Assembly: GCA_035566895.1 (NCBI GenBank)
Contig: DATMQA010000140.1
Coordinates: 1-7,272, forward strand
Length of the DNA: 7,272 nt
Direction of reading: 5' to 3'
Source: DATMQA01 sp035566895
GTDB lineage: Bacteria; Verrucomicrobiota; Verrucomicrobiia; Limisphaerales; UBA8199
This document shows positions 6,222 through 7,272 of this stretch, one piece after another. The first letter of the stretch is position 1; each line of letters starts with the position of its first letter. A program made the position numbers and the translations under genes. The notes beneath the pieces are model-generated. The model saw only the letters and a program-made list of their open reading frames with translations. It searched no databases and was not told the origin of the DNA.

Positions 6222-6620
6222 ATGAGAGTCGCTGCGCCGCTTTGCCTTTTGTTTGGCTTCATGGGGCTTGGCCTCCTGGACGGCCAGACGTTTACGCATG
6301 CCGTTATGGGTGTTGTGTTCGGCATAGTTGCTGTGGTATGTGGGATGGCTTCAGCTCGCCGTGATCCGCCGCACCGGTGGGAAGGTTGGATCATGGCCGC
6401 ATTGGGAGTCGTGCTTTGGACTCTGGTGCACCGTCCTGCTCCCGTCAGGTTACCGCTTTCAGAAGGAGTTCAACGGACGAAGGGAGCAGAGACGACATCA
6501 GGAAACGACACCGGCGAACCCGCGGAGCGCAGTGGACGCCGGTTTCGCGTTCTGTTTGAATGCTCGGCGTTCTTGGTCCGGCGCCACTGGCTCCGATCCT
6601 TGGGCGGAGAAGGCATATGA
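6222..6620 (+). CDS. cassette 6 small membrane protein, apparent frameshift in third helix
   Basis: The 132-codon frame begins with three hydrophobic segments: about 3-20 (APLCLLFGFMGLGLLDG), 26-44 (HAVMGVVFGIVAVVCGMAS) and 54-70 (EGWIMAALGVVLWTLVH), with RRD...RWE between helices 2 and 3. It would be an inner-membrane protein of unknown role. After about residue 65 the frame turns Arg/Pro-rich and runs through attC6, with no stop until 6618-6620 in the next cassette. In the +1 frame from 6415 the helix continues better (GLWCTVLLPSGYRFQKEFN). Removing one T from TTT (6415-6417) joins the two halves, but that frame has no stop before 6724, so another change may exist too. The LPSxYRFQ ending is one I associate with cassette membrane proteins from related bacteria. 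The start is secure (14 bases past the crossover); the end is not. Confidence 0.6.
   Translation: MRVAAPLCLLFGFMGLGLLDGQTFTHAVMGVVFGIVAVVCGMASARRDPPHRWEGWIMAALGVVLWTLVHRPAPVRLPLSEGVQRTKGAETTSGNDTGEPAERSGRRFRVLFECSAFLVRRHWLRSLGGEGI
6513..6605 (+). other. attC: attC6 recombination site (93 bp, atypical core)
   Basis: R'' is GGCGAAC (6513-6519) and R' is CTTGGGC (6599-6605). CGGAGCGCAGTGGACGCCGG pairs with CCGGCGCCACTGGCTCCG, with two unpaired bases on the left arm, so the fold is clear. The first base of R' is C instead of the near-invariant G next to the crossover (6599/6600). Confidence 0.78.
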
Positions 6621-6886
6621 CCTGTCACAGATGCGGAAGGCCGACACGGGGCGTGGGCTACGTTATGTACAGCCGACACCGGGACGATCCGGAAGACTAT
6701 CGGCACGTCCTTTGTCACGAGTGTAATCCCGCATACGAGCAGGAACGCAATCAGTGGCACGAGAGTCACCCCCTCCCCTCGTTTGAGGGCATGGCGAAGC
6801 AGGACCGCACTGCCGCGATTCAGAAGTCGGCTGACGCTGGCCATGAACACATGCGGGACTGGCTCGTAGCCGAACGCAGGGCATGA
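6617..6886 (+). CDS. cassette 7 zinc-ribbon-like small protein
   Basis: An 89-aa protein with two knuckles, C3-H-R-C6 (MTCHRCGRPT) and C33-H-E-C36 (HVLCHECNPAY), spaced 26 residues apart. This is the pattern of a four-cysteine zinc ribbon or treble-clef fold that could bind nucleic acid or protein. The C-terminal half is charged and helical (KQDRTAAIQKSADAGHEHMR). No catalytic motif is seen. ATG 6617 is 17 bases past the crossover and is the only cassette start with a clear ribosome-binding sequence (GGAGAAGG, 6606-6613). It overlaps the TGA that ends the cassette 6 frame (ATGA). The longer frame from 6560 starts inside attC6 and was rejected. The stop is 7 bases before attC7. Confidence 0.83.
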   Translation: MTCHRCGRPTRGVGYVMYSRHRDDPEDYRHVLCHECNPAYEQERNQWHESHPLPSFEGMAKQDRTAAIQKSADAGHEHMRDWLVAERRA

Positions 6887-6893
6887 GAACATC

Positions 6894-7019
6894 GCCCAAC
6901 AAAGCGCCTGCACCTAACCGCCGCCCGCGCTTTCCGCTCGGCGGTTTGGGAGAATTTGATTATCGTGTCTGCGCTCCACCTGCCGCCCCGGCGGCGGCAG
7001 GTGAGGCGCAGCGTTCGAC
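6894..7019 (+). other. attC: attC7 recombination site (126 bp)
   Basis: R'' is GCCCAAC (6894-6900) and R' is GTTCGAC (7013-7019), with the crossover at 7013/7014. It has the same architecture as attC3: GCGCCTGCACCT/AGGTGAGGCGC outer arms and CCGCCGCC/GGCGGCGG continuation, plus the competing inner AACCGCCG/CGGCGGTT hairpin. I count 112 of 126 bases identical to attC3. Confidence 0.9.
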
Positions 7020-7025
7020 ACACAA

Positions 7026-7272
7026 ATGAAAGACTCCATCTGGAATCACAACCCGGCCAAGTTTCTAAAGGAGTGCAAGCGACTGCGAGCGCTTTGCCAG
7101 CGGATCATTGATGGCAAGGAATCGGTAATAGAGGGTTCTCGCAAAATGGCGACATATCGCTTCTGGATGAAAGAGGAGGGCAACACCGGATGGAGCATTT
7201 TCACAGGCGTCTCTTCAGAATCTGACCATCTGCCCCTCGGTGCGGTAAGGCAGCATTGGGCTGCGGACGCGC
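7026..7272 (+). CDS. cassette 8 hypothetical protein (3' end beyond window)
   Basis: An open frame of 82 codons runs from ATG 7026 to the window edge without a stop. It starts 12 bases past the cassette crossover, the same position as the other cassette genes, which supports the start. The product begins MKDSIWNHNPAKFLKECKRL, has a helical, basic N-terminus (about 10-45) and then a mixed strand region with RFWMKEEGNTGWSIFTG. No signal peptide, membrane segment or known motif was recognised. Confidence 0.75.
   Translation, partial: MKDSIWNHNPAKFLKECKRLRALCQRIIDGKESVIEGSRKMATYRFWMKEEGNTGWSIFTGVSSESDHLPLGAVRQHWAADA

Larger units (their letters stand above)
1907..7272. mobile_element. sedentary integron: intI, attI and cassette array (right end not reached)
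   Basis: An integron integrase on the minus strand is followed, in the opposite orientation, by an attI crossover at 3502/3503 and a head-to-tail run of seven complete cassettes and one partial. Each complete cassette ends in an attC site. Cassette boundaries (crossover after the first base of the R' core) are 3502/3503, 4260/4261, 4811/4812, 5421/5422, 5808/5809, 6207/6208, 6599/6600 and 7013/7014. The divergent intI/array layout is the usual one. The attC sites differ in sequence and fall into 93-96-bp and 126-bp length classes, unlike the near-uniform sites of Vibrio superintegrons. No transposon ends, IS elements or resistance cassettes are visible, so a chromosomal, sedentary integron is the likeliest reading. 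Confidence 0.88.

Noticed and set aside
6328..6726. Independent 132-codon frame across attC6
   Set aside because: Its first part overlaps the better-supported cassette 6 frame and its last part overlaps cassette 7; only 6415 to about 6480 is plausible, as the frameshifted end of cassette 6.

Overview
The window is the start of a sedentary (chromosomal-type) integron. A tyrosine recombinase with the diagnostic integron-integrase (IntI) signatures lies on the minus strand (1907-3295). It diverges from a plus-strand array of gene cassettes that begins at an attI crossover at 3502/3503 and runs off the right edge. Seven attC recombination sites can be traced by paired R''/R' core sites and long imperfect inverted repeats: 4174-4266, 4722-4817, 5302-5427, 5722-5814, 6121-6213, 6513-6605 and 6894-7019. 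They delimit seven complete cassettes of about 390-760 bp and an eighth that is cut by the window end. Each cassette carries one plus-strand reading frame whose start lies only 8-18 bases past the crossover.

Organism: GC-rich environmental bacterium. The left 1.9 kb is a mosaic of short tandem repeats (7-mers of the GTCCACA/GTCCACG and TTTTTGA types, 10-mers, and a 21-bp array) with no convincing gene. From general knowledge, such heptamer arrays, together with hypothetical-rich environmental integrons and a long IntI, fit Verrucomicrobiota (Pedosphaera/Limisphaera-like). This is inference only; no marker gene is present.

Layout: 1-1906 repeat-rich, essentially non-coding DNA, with a 10-bp inverted repeat (1842-1888) just past the integrase stop; 1907-3295 intI (462 aa, with an extra N-terminal domain of about 130 aa); 3296-3502 the intI leader, promoter and attI region, rich in hairpins and palindromes; 3503-7272 cassettes 1 to 8.

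Cassette products: (1) unknown protein split by an apparent frameshift; (2) unknown 179-aa protein whose reading frame runs through its attC; (3) exported protein or lipoprotein, 155 aa; (4) 93-aa Cys-rich small protein; (5) 101-aa beta-rich protein, possibly like the barrel domain of EF-Tu; (6) three-helix small membrane protein, apparently frameshifted; (7) 89-aa protein with a two-CxxC zinc-ribbon-like pattern; (8) partial unknown protein. No resistance gene or toxin-antitoxin pair was recognised. The cassettes are probably expressed from a common upstream promoter, since they contain almost no room for their own.
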